A DNA stretch of 64,000 nt from Candidatus Competibacter denitrificans Run_A_D11 (GTDB lineage: Bacteria; Pseudomonadota; Gammaproteobacteria; Competibacterales; Competibacteraceae). The first letter of the stretch is position 1. Each line of letters begins with the position of its first letter. The notes under the pieces are model-generated. The model did not search any database. It had not been told where the DNA came from and saw only the letters and a list, made by a program, of their open reading frames with translations. The DNA lies in contig NZ_CBTJ020000041.1 of the NCBI RefSeq assembly GCF_001051235.1, positions 49,155-113,154 on the forward strand. The letters run 5' to 3'. The position numbers and the translations under genes were made by a program. Positions 54,582-63,999 of this stretch are shown here, piece after piece.

Positions 54582-55769
54582 TCAACGGATTCGCTGCAAA
54601 GCCCGGATGCCCTGCCCCAACCCCTCCAGGGTCAGCGGATACATCCGCTCACCCATCAGCTCCCGCACCATCTGGATGGACGGCACGTAGCTCCAGCGCT
54701 TTTGTGATTGTGGGTTCAACCAAATGGCCCGTGGCCAGGTCCGCAACAGCCGATCCAGCCAGACCTCGCCCGCTTCCGGGTTGAAGTGCTCAACACTACC
54801 GCCGGGGTAGGTGATCTCGTAGGGACTCATGGTGGCATCACCCACCAGGATCAGCTTGTAGTCGTGACCGAAGGTATTCAGCACGGTCAAGGTCTCAGTC
54901 TTTTCGGTATAGCGCCGCCGGTTATCCTTCCATAAGCCTTCATATACCATGTTATGGAAGTAAAAATATTCCAGGTGCTTAAATTCGCTCCGAGCCGCCG
55001 AAAATAACTCCTCGCACGCGCGGATATGATCATCCATCGAGCCGCCGATATCCAAAAACAGCAATACCTTCACCGCATTATGGCGCTCCGGCACCATTTT
55101 CAGCTCCAGATAACCAGCATTACGCGCCGTGGAGCGGATGGTATCGTCCAAATCCAACTCCTCAGCCGCTCCCTCACGGGCAAAGCGACGCAAACGGCGC
55201 AGCGCCACCTTGATATTGCGGGTGCCGAGTTCGACCGTATCATCCAGATTGCGAAATTCGCGTCGATCCCACACCTTGACCGCGCGCCGCTCGCGGGACT
55301 CATGCTGACCGATGCGGATGCCTTCCGGGTTATAGCCGTAAGTGCCAAAGGGCGAGCGACCGGCGGTACCGATCCATTTATTACCACCCTCATGGCGGCC
55401 TTCCTGCTCCGCCATCCGCTTGGCGAAGGTTTCCATCAGCTTTTCCCAACCACCCAGCGATTCGATCAGTGCCTTATCCTCATCGGTTAGAGTGAGTTCC
55501 GCCAGTTTATGCAACCACTCCAGCGGCACCTTGGCACCGATCACCTGATCAAACAAGGTTTCCAACCCTTTGAAATGACTACCGAACACTTGATCGAAGC
55601 GATCATAATGCCGCTCATCCTTTACGAGCGCCGCCCGTGCCAGATAGTAAAATTCCTCGACATTGTGAGCGGTTACGCGCTGGCTCAACGCCTCCAACAA
55701 GGTCAGAAACTCGGTCAGGGTGACCGGGATACCGGCCTGACGGAGTTTTAGAAAGAAATCGGTCATCAT
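54582..55769 (-). CDS. VWA domain protein (CoxE-like), partner of MoxR
   Basis: A protein of about 395 aa with a helical N-terminal part (FFLKLRQAGIPVTLTEFLTL), a CoxE-like middle (WDRREFRNLDDTVELGTRNI) and a von Willebrand A domain. Its MIDAS metal motif reads FLDIGGSMDDHIRA. The start at 55769 is preceded by GGGGAG; an ATG one codon later is equally possible. It is downstream of a MoxR ATPase, and such pairs act as chaperone-like machines that insert metals or fold partners. The target here is unknown. Confidence 0.85.
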   Translation of the reverse strand: MMTDFFLKLRQAGIPVTLTEFLTLLEALSQRVTAHNVEEFYYLARAALVKDERHYDRFDQVFGSHFKGLETLFDQVIGAKVPLEWLHKLAELTLTDEDKALIESLGGWEKLMETFAKRMAEQEGRHEGGNKWIGTAGRSPFGTYGYNPEGIRIGQHESRERRAVKVWDRREFRNLDDTVELGTRNIKVALRRLRRFAREGAAEELDLDDTIRSTARNAGYLELKMVPERHNAVKVLLFLDIGGSMDDHIRACEELFSAARSEFKHLEYFYFHNMVYEGLWKDNRRRYTEKTETLTVLNTFGHDYKLILVGDATMSPYEITYPGGSVEHFNPEAGEVWLDRLLRTWPRAIWLNPQSQKRWSYVPSIQMVRELMGERMYPLTLEGLGQGIRALQRIR

Positions 55770-55822
55770 CGGTGGCTCTCCCCTGCAAACCGTTCTGTGC
55801 AACAGGATCGAAAACGCCGCGC

Positions 55823-56674
55823 TTAGTCCTTTTTGCGTCGTGACATAAAAAGAAGCCTCTCGAACAGATGCACATCCTGTTCGTTCTTGAGCAGCGCACC
55901 ATAGAGCGGTGGGACGATCTTGTGCTGATCGCCACGCAACGCCTCTGGAGGGATATCCTCCGCAACCAGTAACTTGATCCAGTCGAGCAATTCGGACGTG
56001 GATGGCCGCTTCTTTAAGCCCGGTACGTCGCGAATCTCGAAGAACGCTTCCAGGGATTCGCTGAGCAGACGCTTCTTCAAATTCGGGTAATGGACATTGA
56101 CAATCCGCTCCATGGTTTCCTTATCGGGGAAACGGATGTAGTGGAAAAAGCAGCGGCGCAGGAACGCATCCGGCAATTCCTTCTCGTTATTGCTGGTGAT
56201 GATGATGATCGGCCGATGATGGGCCTTGATCACTTCCCGCGTCTCGTAAACGAAGAACTCCATGCGGTCGAGTTCGTGCAGCAAGTCGTTGGGAAATTCG
56301 ATGTCGGCCTTGTCGATCTCATCAATCAGCAACACCGGCTGGACATCGATGGTGAACGCTTCCCACAGCTTACCCTTGACGATGTAATTGCCGATGTCGT
56401 GTACTCGCGCATCGCCCAACTGCGAATCGCGCAGCCGAGACACCGCGTCATACTCGTATAACCCCTGCTGAGCCTTGGTGGTGGATTTGATATGCCATTG
56501 CAGGAACGGCCGGTTCAAAGATCGAGCGACCTCCTCAGCCAGTTGCGTCTTACCGGTGCCCGGCTCGCCTTTCACCAGCAAGGGCCGACCCAAGGTGACG
56601 GCGGCATTCACCGCCATCATCAGATCGTCGGTGGCGATGTACTGCTCGGTCCCGCGAAAACGTGATTCTGACAT
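55823..56674 (-). CDS. MoxR family AAA+ ATPase
   Basis: A 283-aa ATPase with Walker [10 protein letters not shown], Walker [12 protein letters not shown], sensor 1 [17 protein letters not shown], and lid domain. I start it at 56674 ([20 protein letters not shown]); the longer frame is unlikely. MoxR ATPases act with VWA proteins to mature other proteins. The gene precedes the VWA gene by 53 bases in the same direction, supporting a functional pair. Confidence 0.93.
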   Translation of the reverse strand: MSESRFRGTEQYIATDDLMMAVNAAVTLGRPLLVKGEPGTGKTQLAEEVARSLNRPFLQWHIKSTTKAQQGLYEYDAVSRLRDSQLGDARVHDIGNYIVKGKLWEAFTIDVQPVLLIDEIDKADIEFPNDLLHELDRMEFFVYETREVIKAHHRPIIIITSNNEKELPDAFLRRCFFHYIRFPDKETMERIVNVHYPNLKKRLLSESLEAFFEIRDVPGLKKRPSTSELLDWIKLLVAEDIPPEALRGDQHKIVPPLYGALLKNEQDVHLFERLLFMSRRKKD

Positions 56675-56943
56675 GGGGGTTGGCTCTCCTGCGGCACGGT
56701 GACAACGGTAGTGGCCGGACCGATTGTCCAGCAGACGGGGCCTATAGCACAAGCGGTGGTCATCCCGCATTAGCGGCTAGACAACTTCGCGGATTCGCTC
56801 AGCATGAGACTTGTTTTATAAGAAAATGTTATTTGCAAGCTCCGATTTATTATGCTTGTCGCATAAGTTTTTTTGCTACTGTTAATAACCAACAGGTCCG
56901 AAATTTTGGATCTTCTCCTGCAACAGCGAGCGAGCGAACAGAC
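56675..56943. promoter_or_regulatory. Divergent region between the MoxR gene and cysK
   Basis: The 269 bases separate divergent genes. The half next to cysK is AT-rich (about 56808-56890: TTGTTTTATAAGAAAATGTT, then TTATTATGC and GTTTTTTTGC), which contrasts with flanking GC-rich DNA and marks the likely cysK promoter and possible CysB site. I cannot fix the -35/-10 pair. No gene is supported here. Confidence 0.4.
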
Positions 56944-57861
56944 ATGAAGGCGAACAATATTCTCGAAACCATCGGTAATACTCCGCATGTACGCATCAAC
57001 CGGTTGTTCGCAGACCGCCGGGTTGAAGTTTGGATGAAACAGGAACGAACCAATCCCGGCGGCAGCATCAAAGACCGCATCGGACTGGCGATGGTCGAAG
57101 ACGCCGAGCGCCGTGGCGTCATCAAGTCGGACACCGTGATTATCGAACCGACCTCCGGCAACACCGGTATCGCGTTGGCGTTGGTGGCAGCCGCCAAAGG
57201 CTATCGCCTGATCCTGACCATGCCGGAATCGATGTCGCTGGAACGGCGCCGCTATTTGGCGGCACTGGGCGCGGAACTGGTACTCACGCCCAAGGAAAAG
57301 GGAATGCCGGGTGCCATTGAAAAAGCGCAGGAATTGGCTGCGGTGACGCCGAATGCGTGGATTCCACAACAGTTTGAAAATCCTGCTAATACCGAAATCC
57401 ATCGTCGCACCACGGCCCAGGAAATTCTTACGGATTTCCCCGATGGCCTGGATTACATGATCACCGGCGTCGGCACTGGCGGCCACATCACCGGTTGTGC
57501 TGAAGTGTTGAAGGAAAAATTCCCAAAATTAAAAGTCTTCGCGGTCGAACCCACCGCCTCACCGGTATTGAGCGGTGGCCAGCGCGGCCCACACCCGATT
57601 CAAGGGATCGGCGCCGGTTTCGTGCCGGGCGTGCTGAACGTGAAGATTCTGGATGGTATCGTCCAAGTCCCGCATGAAGCAGCATTCAAGTTCGCCGTGC
57701 GCTGCGTCAAGGAAGAAGGCATCTTCATTGGGATTTCGTCAGGAGCTTCGCTGGCCGCCATCGCCCAGAAATTGCCGGAAATTCCCGACAATAGCCGCAT
57801 CCTGACCTTTTGCTACGATACCGGAGAGCGCTACTTGTCGGTTGGTGGCTTGTTCGACTGA
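56944..57861 (+). CDS. cysK: Cysteine synthase (O-acetylserine sulfhydrylase)
   Basis: PLP enzyme that makes cysteine from O-acetylserine and sulfide. The 305-aa protein starts [20 protein letters not shown]. The PLP lysine is K43 in [11 protein letters not shown]. The substrate loop TSGNTGIAL and the phosphate-binding [10 protein letters not shown] are intact. It supplies the acceptor step for sulfide from the CysI-type reductase 23 kb away. CysK and CysM are hard to separate by eye; the length fits either. Confidence 0.92.
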   Translation: MKANNILETIGNTPHVRINRLFADRRVEVWMKQERTNPGGSIKDRIGLAMVEDAERRGVIKSDTVIIEPTSGNTGIALALVAAAKGYRLILTMPESMSLERRRYLAALGAELVLTPKEKGMPGAIEKAQELAAVTPNAWIPQQFENPANTEIHRRTTAQEILTDFPDGLDYMITGVGTGGHITGCAEVLKEKFPKLKVFAVEPTASPVLSGGQRGPHPIQGIGAGFVPGVLNVKILDGIVQVPHEAAFKFAVRCVKEEGIFIGISSGASLAAIAQKLPEIPDNSRILTFCYDTGERYLSVGGLFD

Positions 57862-57879
57862 GAGCCTATACGAAAATAC

Positions 57880-57900
57880 CCCTCTCTCTCTGGGAGAGGG
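57880..57900. terminator. Hairpin between cysK and hemW
   Basis: CCCTCTC (57880-57886) pairs with GAGAGGG (57894-57900) around a 7-base loop, between convergent stops. It can serve both directions. The preceding AAAATACC is the only A/T-rich flank. Confidence 0.55.
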
Positions 57901-57903
57901 AAG

Positions 57904-59064
57904 CTAGCCCGGCATGAAGACTTGCAGCACATCGTTCAAGAAACGCAGCCCTAAAGCGGTCGGCTGCAAGCGCGATGGGTCGGCCTCCAGCCATTCCCGC
58001 TCACGGGCTTGGGTCAGCGCCGGTTCCAGCGCAGCCAGCGGTAAGCCGGTACGCTCGTAAAACAGCGCTGCCGGTACTCCATCGACCAGGCGTAAGGCGT
58101 TCAGCAAAAATTCTACCGGCAAATCTTGTCTCTCGATCATTCCATCCCCGCCAACACCGGCCGGTGTGCCGGCGTGCGCCAGATAATCACGCGGATGCTT
58201 GAGTTTCCAAAGCCGATGAATCTGTCCACTCGCGGGATCGGTCAACTTGCCGTGCGCACCTGCACCGATACCGAGATAATCGCCAAATTCCCAGTAATTT
58301 AGATTATGTCGGCAATGCCGCCCCTCGCGCGCATAAGCCGACACTTCATAGCGGGCGTAGCCGTGTCGGGTTAGTTCCAAATGAGCGCGCTGCTGGAGGC
58401 TATCGGTCGTCTCCTCCGCCGGCAAAGTGGGTGGCGAATGGTGAAATGCCGTGTTCGGCTCGATGGTCAGTTGGTAATACGATAGATGCGCCGGTTGCAG
58501 CGCGATGGCATCGGCGATGTCGGCTAAGCCTTGCTCGACGGTCTGCTGCGGCAAGCCGAACATCAAATCCAGATTGAAATTAGCCAACCCGGCCGCATGG
58601 GCCGCTTCGGCGGCGGCGTAGGCATCGCGCCGACCGTGAATTCGGCCCAACCGCGCCAGGTGTTCGTCGTGGAAACTCTGGACACCAATCGACAGGCGGT
58701 TGATACCGATTGCACGAAACTCGGCAAAGTGGCCCCGCTCAACCGTGCCGGGATTCGCTTCCAAGGTCATTTCTGCATCCGGGCGCAAGGGCAACCGCGC
58801 CCGCAACCCGGACAGCAAGCGATCCAGTGCCTCGGCTGAAAACAGGCTGGGCGTACCCCCACCAAAGAAAACGCTGTCGATCCGGCGTCCCCACACCCGT
58901 GGCAAATCCTGCTCCAGATCGGCCAGCAGTGCATCAACATAAGCCCGTTCCGGCACCGCTCCGCGTGCTTCGTGGGAATTGAAATCACAATAGGGGCATT
59001 TGCGCACACACCACGGAATATGGATGTACAGGCTCAACGGAATCGGTGCGGCAAAAGCCGACAT
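57904..59064 (-). CDS. hemW: Haem chaperone-like radical SAM protein HemW
   Basis: HemW binds haem and resembles HemN, but lacks coproporphyrinogen oxidase activity. The 386-aa protein has the shorter SAM cluster motif CVRKCPYCDFNSHE, FFGGGTPSLF, EANPGTVERGHFAEFRAIGI and RLSIGVQSFHDEHLARLGRI. It lacks HemN's fourth cluster-region cysteine and the YTSYPTA start. It is downstream of a histidine kinase gene by 19 bases. Confidence 0.94.
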   Translation of the reverse strand: MSAFAAPIPLSLYIHIPWCVRKCPYCDFNSHEARGAVPERAYVDALLADLEQDLPRVWGRRIDSVFFGGGTPSLFSAEALDRLLSGLRARLPLRPDAEMTLEANPGTVERGHFAEFRAIGINRLSIGVQSFHDEHLARLGRIHGRRDAYAAAEAAHAAGLANFNLDLMFGLPQQTVEQGLADIADAIALQPAHLSYYQLTIEPNTAFHHSPPTLPAEETTDSLQQRAHLELTRHGYARYEVSAYAREGRHCRHNLNYWEFGDYLGIGAGAHGKLTDPASGQIHRLWKLKHPRDYLAHAGTPAGVGGDGMIERQDLPVEFLLNALRLVDGVPAALFYERTGLPLAALEPALTQAREREWLEADPSRLQPTALGLRFLNDVLQVFMPG

Positions 59065-59083
59065 AGCGCGGACACTCCTTTCG

Positions 59084-60718
59084 TCAGGGTTCTAGCGGCT
59101 TCAGCGGCACGGTGACTAACCATTGCGCCCCGCCTACACCAGCGACCAATTCGATAGCGCCGCCATGTGCGGCCAGCAGCGATTTGACGACCGCCAAACC
59201 CAATCCGGTACCACCCTGGGCGCGAGCGGTGGTGAAAAACGGTTCAAAGACGCGAGTGGCATTTGCAGCGGAAACGCCAGGGCCATCGTCGCTGACGCTG
59301 ATCCGTAGCATCGCCTTGGCGCCGATGCCGAAATCGGCGCACGCCACGGTCACTGTGACCTCAGCCCCTCCGTGCTGGCGGGCATTATCGAGCAGATTGC
59401 TCAAAATGGATTCCAGCACATCTTCATTGATTGCAGCTATACCAGCGACCAGCGGCTCGACGACGCTCACCGGCAAACCGAGTTCTCGGTAACGGGCAGC
59501 GAGGCGGCGAATCACCTCATCGACCCTGGCACGGTCGCTGGATGCAGCCTGGAGCACATCGGCGCGCGCCAGATCAAGCAACCGCCGTACCATGCGTTCC
59601 AAGCGGGCGGCGTCGTCATCAAGATTACCGAGAAAGCGTTCCCGCTCGGCAGCGGTCATGGTCTCCAGATGATCGCGCAGCAGCTCCACCGCCCCCCGGA
59701 TTGCCGCCAGCGGCGTCTTGAACTCGTGCGAAACGTGGGCGGCGAAGGTCCGAATATAATCGGCGCGCTGCTCCAGATGACCGGCCATCGTCGTCACCGC
59801 GTGGGATAAATCGGCGATTTCCCGCGTGATGGGACGCGCCAGCGGCGTTACTGCGCCCTTCTCGCCAGCGGTGGCGCGTTGTGCCTGTTGCACCAATTTG
59901 CGCAGCGGTTGCACGACCGTGAATGAGGTCAACACCGACATCGCGATAACCGTCACCAATAATAAGCCCACCGCCGCTAACAGATGATAACGTTTGCCGT
60001 GCAATACCTGGGACAGTGAGGCTGGTGTGCGCCATAGCAGCGCCACAGCAACAATGCGCTCCCCCTGGAGAATCGGCGCGGCGACGAAGACACGCAACAG
60101 AGTACCGCGACTGATGGAATCGATAGCAGGCGGTGGCGCGTCGGGAATGCGGCGGCGTAAGAGGCTGACCGGCTCACCAGCCAGCGCACGGCGCACCTCC
60201 GCAAACGGCATGAGGGAACGGCCCAGACTGGGGCCGGTAGTGGCAATAACCGTTCCTTGCATATCGGCAATGGCGATTCCTGCCAGCGTCATCACCTGGG
60301 CATCGACCAGCAAGGCTTGCAGTTCCTGGCCGACCGCCTGTGCATAAGGATCGGGCGGTACGACCGGCGCGATGGTATCAGGCGGTGGCGGCTGGATGAC
60401 CTCTTCAGCCAAATCCAAATGGGCCGGGCGCGGCCGCCAGCGGTCTTCGCGCAGGTATTTTTTCCGCCAAGCCGGCGGGAGCGGTAAGCCGTAAGCCGGA
60501 TCGGTCGCTGTTTGCGGCGCCAGCCGGGTCAGGGTCGCCCGGTAGCTCGCCGTGACGAATGCGGCTTGGGCGAGCAGTTCCGATTCGGTCTGGCGCACCA
60601 GCGCGCTGTCGTACAGCCGCAGGGCTTCCAACCCCAGCAGCGGCAGCCACAGCACCGTCAAATTGACCGCCAGCAACAGGTAATGCAGCTTGAGCCGGGG
60701 TCGGGCCACTGGCGACAT
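59084..60718 (-). CDS. Sensor histidine kinase, OmpR-type pair
   Basis: A 544-aa inner-membrane kinase. An N-terminal helix (about 12-34) and a second helix (about 245-268) enclose a periplasmic sensor of about 200 residues with a Pro-rich stretch. HAMP follows, then HisKA with H331 in HVSHEFKTPLAAIRG, and HATPase_c with N and G boxes (LLDNARQHG, DDGPGV, GTGLGLAVV). Architecture is like CreC-type sensors. It starts directly after the stop of its response regulator, so the two are co-transcribed. Confidence 0.93.
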   Translation of the reverse strand: MSPVARPRLKLHYLLLAVNLTVLWLPLLGLEALRLYDSALVRQTESELLAQAAFVTASYRATLTRLAPQTATDPAYGLPLPPAWRKKYLREDRWRPRPAHLDLAEEVIQPPPPDTIAPVVPPDPYAQAVGQELQALLVDAQVMTLAGIAIADMQGTVIATTGPSLGRSLMPFAEVRRALAGEPVSLLRRRIPDAPPPAIDSISRGTLLRVFVAAPILQGERIVAVALLWRTPASLSQVLHGKRYHLLAAVGLLLVTVIAMSVLTSFTVVQPLRKLVQQAQRATAGEKGAVTPLARPITREIADLSHAVTTMAGHLEQRADYIRTFAAHVSHEFKTPLAAIRGAVELLRDHLETMTAAERERFLGNLDDDAARLERMVRRLLDLARADVLQAASSDRARVDEVIRRLAARYRELGLPVSVVEPLVAGIAAINEDVLESILSNLLDNARQHGGAEVTVTVACADFGIGAKAMLRISVSDDGPGVSAANATRVFEPFFTTARAQGGTGLGLAVVKSLLAAHGGAIELVAGVGGAQWLVTVPLKPLEP

Positions 60719-61408
60719 TCAGCACGGCCCCAGCCGATAACCGATGCCGTGCAGGGTTTCGATGGGATCGGCACCGACAGCTTTGAATTTGGCGCGCAAC
60801 CGGCGCACATGGCTGTCGATGGTGCGGTCGCTGACCACCCGATAATCCTGATAGCCGCCGTCCATCAACTGATCGCGATTGCATACCTTGCCGGGGTAAT
60901 TCAACAGGGTGCGCAAAATGCCGAATTCGGTCAGGGTCAACACCACTTCCTGACCCTGCCAGAAGGCGGCGTAGCGATCCAAATCCAATCGCAAGCGCCC
61001 GTGTTCGAGCCAGTGGCCATCCGCTCCGGGCGTCTCGCGCCGCTCCTCCTTGCCGCGCCGCAGGATCGCTCGTACCCGTGCCACCAGTTCACGCGGGCTG
61101 AACGGTTTGGTGACGTAATCGTCGCCGCCTAGTTCCAAACCGAGGATGCGATCCACTTCGTCATCACGCGACGATAGGAAAATGATCGGCACGATGCTGC
61201 TTCGTCGCAGCACCTTGCAGACTTCAGTACCGTCCAACTCCGGCATGACGATATCCAAAATCACTAAATCGGGCGGGGCCTGGCGAAACAATCGTAAGGC
61301 GTGCTCGCCGTTTTCCGCCTCAATAGCACTGAACCCGTCTTTTTTGAGGGCAAAGCAAATAACATCGCGGATGTGGGGGTCGTCATCGACAACCAGAATG
61401 GTGGGCAT
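60719..61408 (-). CDS. OmpR-family response regulator
   Basis: A 229-aa DNA-binding regulator. The receiver domain has the acidic pair DDD near residue 9, phospho-acceptor D52 (VILDIVMPELDG), T/S at FLSSRDD and K at VTKPFSP. The C-terminal winged helix is of OmpR type (VSDRTIDSHVRRLRAKF). It sits just upstream of its kinase gene with no gap. The ligand and target genes are unknown. Confidence 0.94.
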   Translation of the reverse strand: MPTILVVDDDPHIRDVICFALKKDGFSAIEAENGEHALRLFRQAPPDLVILDIVMPELDGTEVCKVLRRSSIVPIIFLSSRDDEVDRILGLELGGDDYVTKPFSPRELVARVRAILRRGKEERRETPGADGHWLEHGRLRLDLDRYAAFWQGQEVVLTLTEFGILRTLLNYPGKVCNRDQLMDGGYQDYRVVSDRTIDSHVRRLRAKFKAVGADPIETLHGIGYRLGPC

Positions 61409-61441
61409 GGCCTAATGCTCGACTCTCTGATAACAGTGGCA

Positions 61442-61486
61442 AGCGAGCCTTCGCTTCACATCTGCCTGCTGGGGCCGAGGCTCGCT
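61442..61486 (-). terminator. Inverted repeat between the EamA gene and the response regulator
   Basis: AGCGAGCCT (61442-61450) is a perfect 9-bp inverted repeat with AGGCTCGCT (61478-61486). The loop is 27 bases. It lies just after the EamA stop and before the regulator start on the minus strand, so it could end the EamA transcript or be a regulatory site. No U-tract is evident. Confidence 0.35.
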
Positions 61487-61521
61487 GACACGACGCTGAT
61501 CTTAACCGGTGTGGTGCTGAA

Positions 61522-61956
61522 TTACGCCCTGAAGGCCAGGAGCAAGACACCGCCAGCGATCATGCTGATCCCGGCCCATTCTTGAAACGTCGGGCGCTCG
61601 CCCAGAAAGGTAAAAGCAAAGATCGCCACCAGCACCACGCTGAATTTATCTACCGGGGCGACCTTGGACGCTTCACCGATCTGCAATGCGCGGAAATAGC
61701 AGACCCACGAGGCACCGGTCGCCAGCGCGGAAAGGCTAAGAAATAACCAAGTCCTAGCCGACAGTTCGAACGGATTGCGCCATTTATCCGCGTACCCAAC
61801 AAAGGCGATCAGTACGAGCAGGATGATGGCGGTGCGGATCAATGTCGCCAGGTCGGAATCGACCCCTTGAATGCCGATCTTGGCAAAAATCGCGGTCAAG
61901 GCGGCGAACACCGCAGACAAGAAAGCCCAATAAAACCAGGTTGTGGAACTCAACAT
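61522..61956 (-). CDS. Small EamA/DMT family membrane transporter
   Basis: A 144-aa protein with about five hydrophobic helices and a single EamA domain, half the size of ordinary DMT carriers. Segments such as SWVCYFRALQIGEASKVAPV and FLGERPTFQEWAGISMIAGG are typical of the family; small members probably work as dimers. The substrate is unknown. It lies upstream of the two-component pair on the same strand. Confidence 0.88.
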   Translation of the reverse strand: MLSSTTWFYWAFLSAVFAALTAIFAKIGIQGVDSDLATLIRTAIILLVLIAFVGYADKWRNPFELSARTWLFLSLSALATGASWVCYFRALQIGEASKVAPVDKFSVVLVAIFAFTFLGERPTFQEWAGISMIAGGVLLLAFRA

Positions 61957-62241
61957 GACAGGAGGATGGCGGTCAGTTTCGTTTTCTAAAGTAGCACATC
62001 TGGAAGGGTTAGGCTCTAAAATAGCGCTAAGAGGAAGACGGCATCGGCCCGGAGAGCGTGCTCATCCCAGTTCCGCGTTACCCTTCCTCTGGCGTGTGCG
62101 CCTTCCATAAGGCACAACACCTTGCACCCGCGCCGTCTCGGCGAGCCAGCCATCACGCAGTCAATCCGTGGCTTTGCGGACGCAAAATCCCCGCCATGGG
62201 TTGAAGGTTTGCCGAGGCGGCGTTTTATCAAAGGCTTACTC

Positions 62242-63003
62242 ATGAAAACGCTGATTTCCATCGTCGTCGTGCTGGGGCTGCTCTATGCTCTGGTCAAATA
62301 TGGCATTCGCCGCACCACGATTCTCGACTATGAACGCGGCTTGCGCTACACCAACGGCCGATTCAACCAACTGCTGGAACCAGGCTTGTACTGGCACAGC
62401 CCGCTTTCGACGGTGATTCATAAAGTCGATATTCGACCGCGTTTTATCTCAATCACCGGCCAGGAAATTCTGAGTTCCGACGGCGTTACGCTAAAGATCA
62501 GCCTCGCCGCCCGTTATGAAATCGCCGATCTGCTCGCTGCCACTCACCAGTCGCAGAGTTTCGAGCAGGCGCTGTATTTGGAACTGCAACTGGCGCTGCG
62601 GGAAATCGTCAGCGCCGCCGATATCGACACCGTATTGCAAAGCCGAGGCGAGTTTTCCAGGAAGCTGCTGGAATTGACCGACGCCAAGGCGCAGGCGCTC
62701 GGCTTGAAACTGATTTCAGCGCAGATCAAGGACATCACCTTTCCCGGCAAGCTGAAAGAGGTGTTCGCGCAGGTGGTGACCGCCCGCAAGGAAGGCTTGG
62801 CGATTCTGGAAAAAGCCAGAGGGGAAACGGCGGCGCTGCGCCATCTCGCCAATGCTGCCAAGTTGATCGAAGCCAATCCGCAGTTGTTGCCCTTGCGGCT
62901 GGTGCAATCATTGGGGCAATCATCCGGCAACAGTCTAGTGTTCGGGATGCCGCCTGCTGCCCCTATCGCTCCCACCCCATCGAAATCGTCCGCTCATGAG
63001 TGA
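62242..63003 (+). CDS. Slipin/SPFH-domain membrane protein
   Basis: A 253-aa protein with an N-terminal hydrophobic anchor (MKTLISIVVVLGLLYALVKY), followed by the SPFH domain (ERGLRYTNGRFNQLLEPGLY, VDIRPRFISITGQEI, ITFPGKLKEVFAQVVTARKE) and a short Pro/Ser tail. It belongs to the stomatin/slipin group linked to membrane microdomains and proteostasis. I start it at 62242; the longer frame adds an unlikely basic leader. It overlaps mazG by eight bases. No NfeD-type partner is adjacent. Confidence 0.88.
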   Translation: MKTLISIVVVLGLLYALVKYGIRRTTILDYERGLRYTNGRFNQLLEPGLYWHSPLSTVIHKVDIRPRFISITGQEILSSDGVTLKISLAARYEIADLLAATHQSQSFEQALYLELQLALREIVSAADIDTVLQSRGEFSRKLLELTDAKAQALGLKLISAQIKDITFPGKLKEVFAQVVTARKEGLAILEKARGETAALRHLANAAKLIEANPQLLPLRLVQSLGQSSGNSLVFGMPPAAPIAPTPSKSSAHE

Positions 63004-63799
63004 TCAGTCGCCTTTGGATAGCTTATTGGCGGTGATGGCACGGTTGCGCGACCCGCAAACCGGCTGTCCGTGGGATCGGGAGCAGAGCTACGCCAGTATC
63101 GTCCCCTATACCATCGAAGAAGCCTACGAGGTCGCCGACGCCATCGCTCGTGAGGACTGGCCGGAATTGCGCGATGAATTGGGTGATTTGCTGTTTCAGG
63201 TAGTGTTTTACGCCCAGATCGCCCGCGAGGAAGGCCGTTTCGATTTCAATGACGTGGCGCGCGGGATTGCTGAGAAGATGACCCGCCGTCATCCGCATGT
63301 ATTCGCCGATGCTCATTACGCCAACGCCGCCGAACAAACCGCCGCCTGGGAGCGATTAAAAGCAGCTGAAAAAGCCGAACCGCCCGCCGGTACATTGGCA
63401 GGCATCCCGCTGGCCTTACCGGCGCTGACTCGCGCAGTCAAGCTACAAAAGAAAGCCTCGAAAGTGGGTTTTGACTGGGGTGCGCTGGAACCGATTTTGG
63501 CCAAGATTGAAGAAGAAATTGGCGAAATTCGCCATGAAATCATCACCCAAGCGCCGAAAGAACGGCTGGCCGATGAATTGGGCGATGTGCTATTTGCAGT
63601 CGCCAACCTCGCCCGCCATCTTCAGCTTGACCCGGAAGCGGCCTTGCGCGGCACCAATGCCAAATTCGAGCGGCGCTTCCGGCAGATTGAACACTGGCTG
63701 GCGGAACAGGGCCGAACTCCGGTGGAATCAACGCTGGAAGAAATGGATGCCTTGTGGGAAAGGGCAAAGCGGGAGGAGCGTGAACCGCATATTCTCTGA
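62996..63799 (+). CDS. mazG: Nucleoside triphosphate pyrophosphohydrolase MazG
   Basis: Cytoplasmic hydrolase of NTPs and dNTPs to monophosphates; in E. coli it lowers ppGpp-linked stress. The 267-aa protein has the two MazG domains, each with an EExxE metal site: EEAYEVADAI, DELGDLLFQVVFYAQIAREE and EEIGEIRHE, DELGDVLFAVANLARHL. The C-terminal EERFRQ-like helix is present. It overlaps the SPFH gene, so translation is coupled. Confidence 0.95.
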   Translation: MSDQSPLDSLLAVMARLRDPQTGCPWDREQSYASIVPYTIEEAYEVADAIAREDWPELRDELGDLLFQVVFYAQIAREEGRFDFNDVARGIAEKMTRRHPHVFADAHYANAAEQTAAWERLKAAEKAEPPAGTLAGIPLALPALTRAVKLQKKASKVGFDWGALEPILAKIEEEIGEIRHEIITQAPKERLADELGDVLFAVANLARHLQLDPEAALRGTNAKFERRFRQIEHWLAEQGRTPVESTLEEMDALWERAKREEREPHIL

Positions 63800-63846
63800 A
63801 GCAGGTTTTAGGCGATTGGATGCCTATTATGATCAGAGTAATTTTG

Positions 63847-63877
63847 TGTATAACTTCTTTAAAATCAGAGTTATACA
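63847..63877. repeat. Inverted repeat after mazG
   Basis: TGTATAACT (63847-63855) is a perfect 9-bp inverted repeat with AGTTATACA (63869-63877), with a 13-base AT-rich spacer. It lies between mazG and a convergent open frame, about 48 bases past the mazG stop. It may be a weak bidirectional terminator or an operator. Confidence 0.4.
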
Positions 63878-63903
63878 GAGCCATATAATCATTAGTTAGG
63901 CAT

Positions 63904-63999
63904 CTAGTGGGCAGCCGCAAAAGTTTTGATAGGTTCAGCTTCGGCTGACGTGGCCAAGTTTTGGGTGGACTCCACGGCAGGATAGAGTCGTTTAAGTTT
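63904..63999 (-). CDS. 3' end of an unidentified gene running off the window
   Basis: On the minus strand a frame is open from the right edge to a TAG at 63904-63906 and encodes 31 residues: LKRLYPAVESTQNLATSAEA, then EPIKTFAAAH. The composition is protein-like and the frame has no internal stops, but 31 codons are weak evidence. The family cannot be named. Confidence 0.35.
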   Translation of the reverse strand, partial: KLKRLYPAVESTQNLATSAEAEPIKTFAAAH

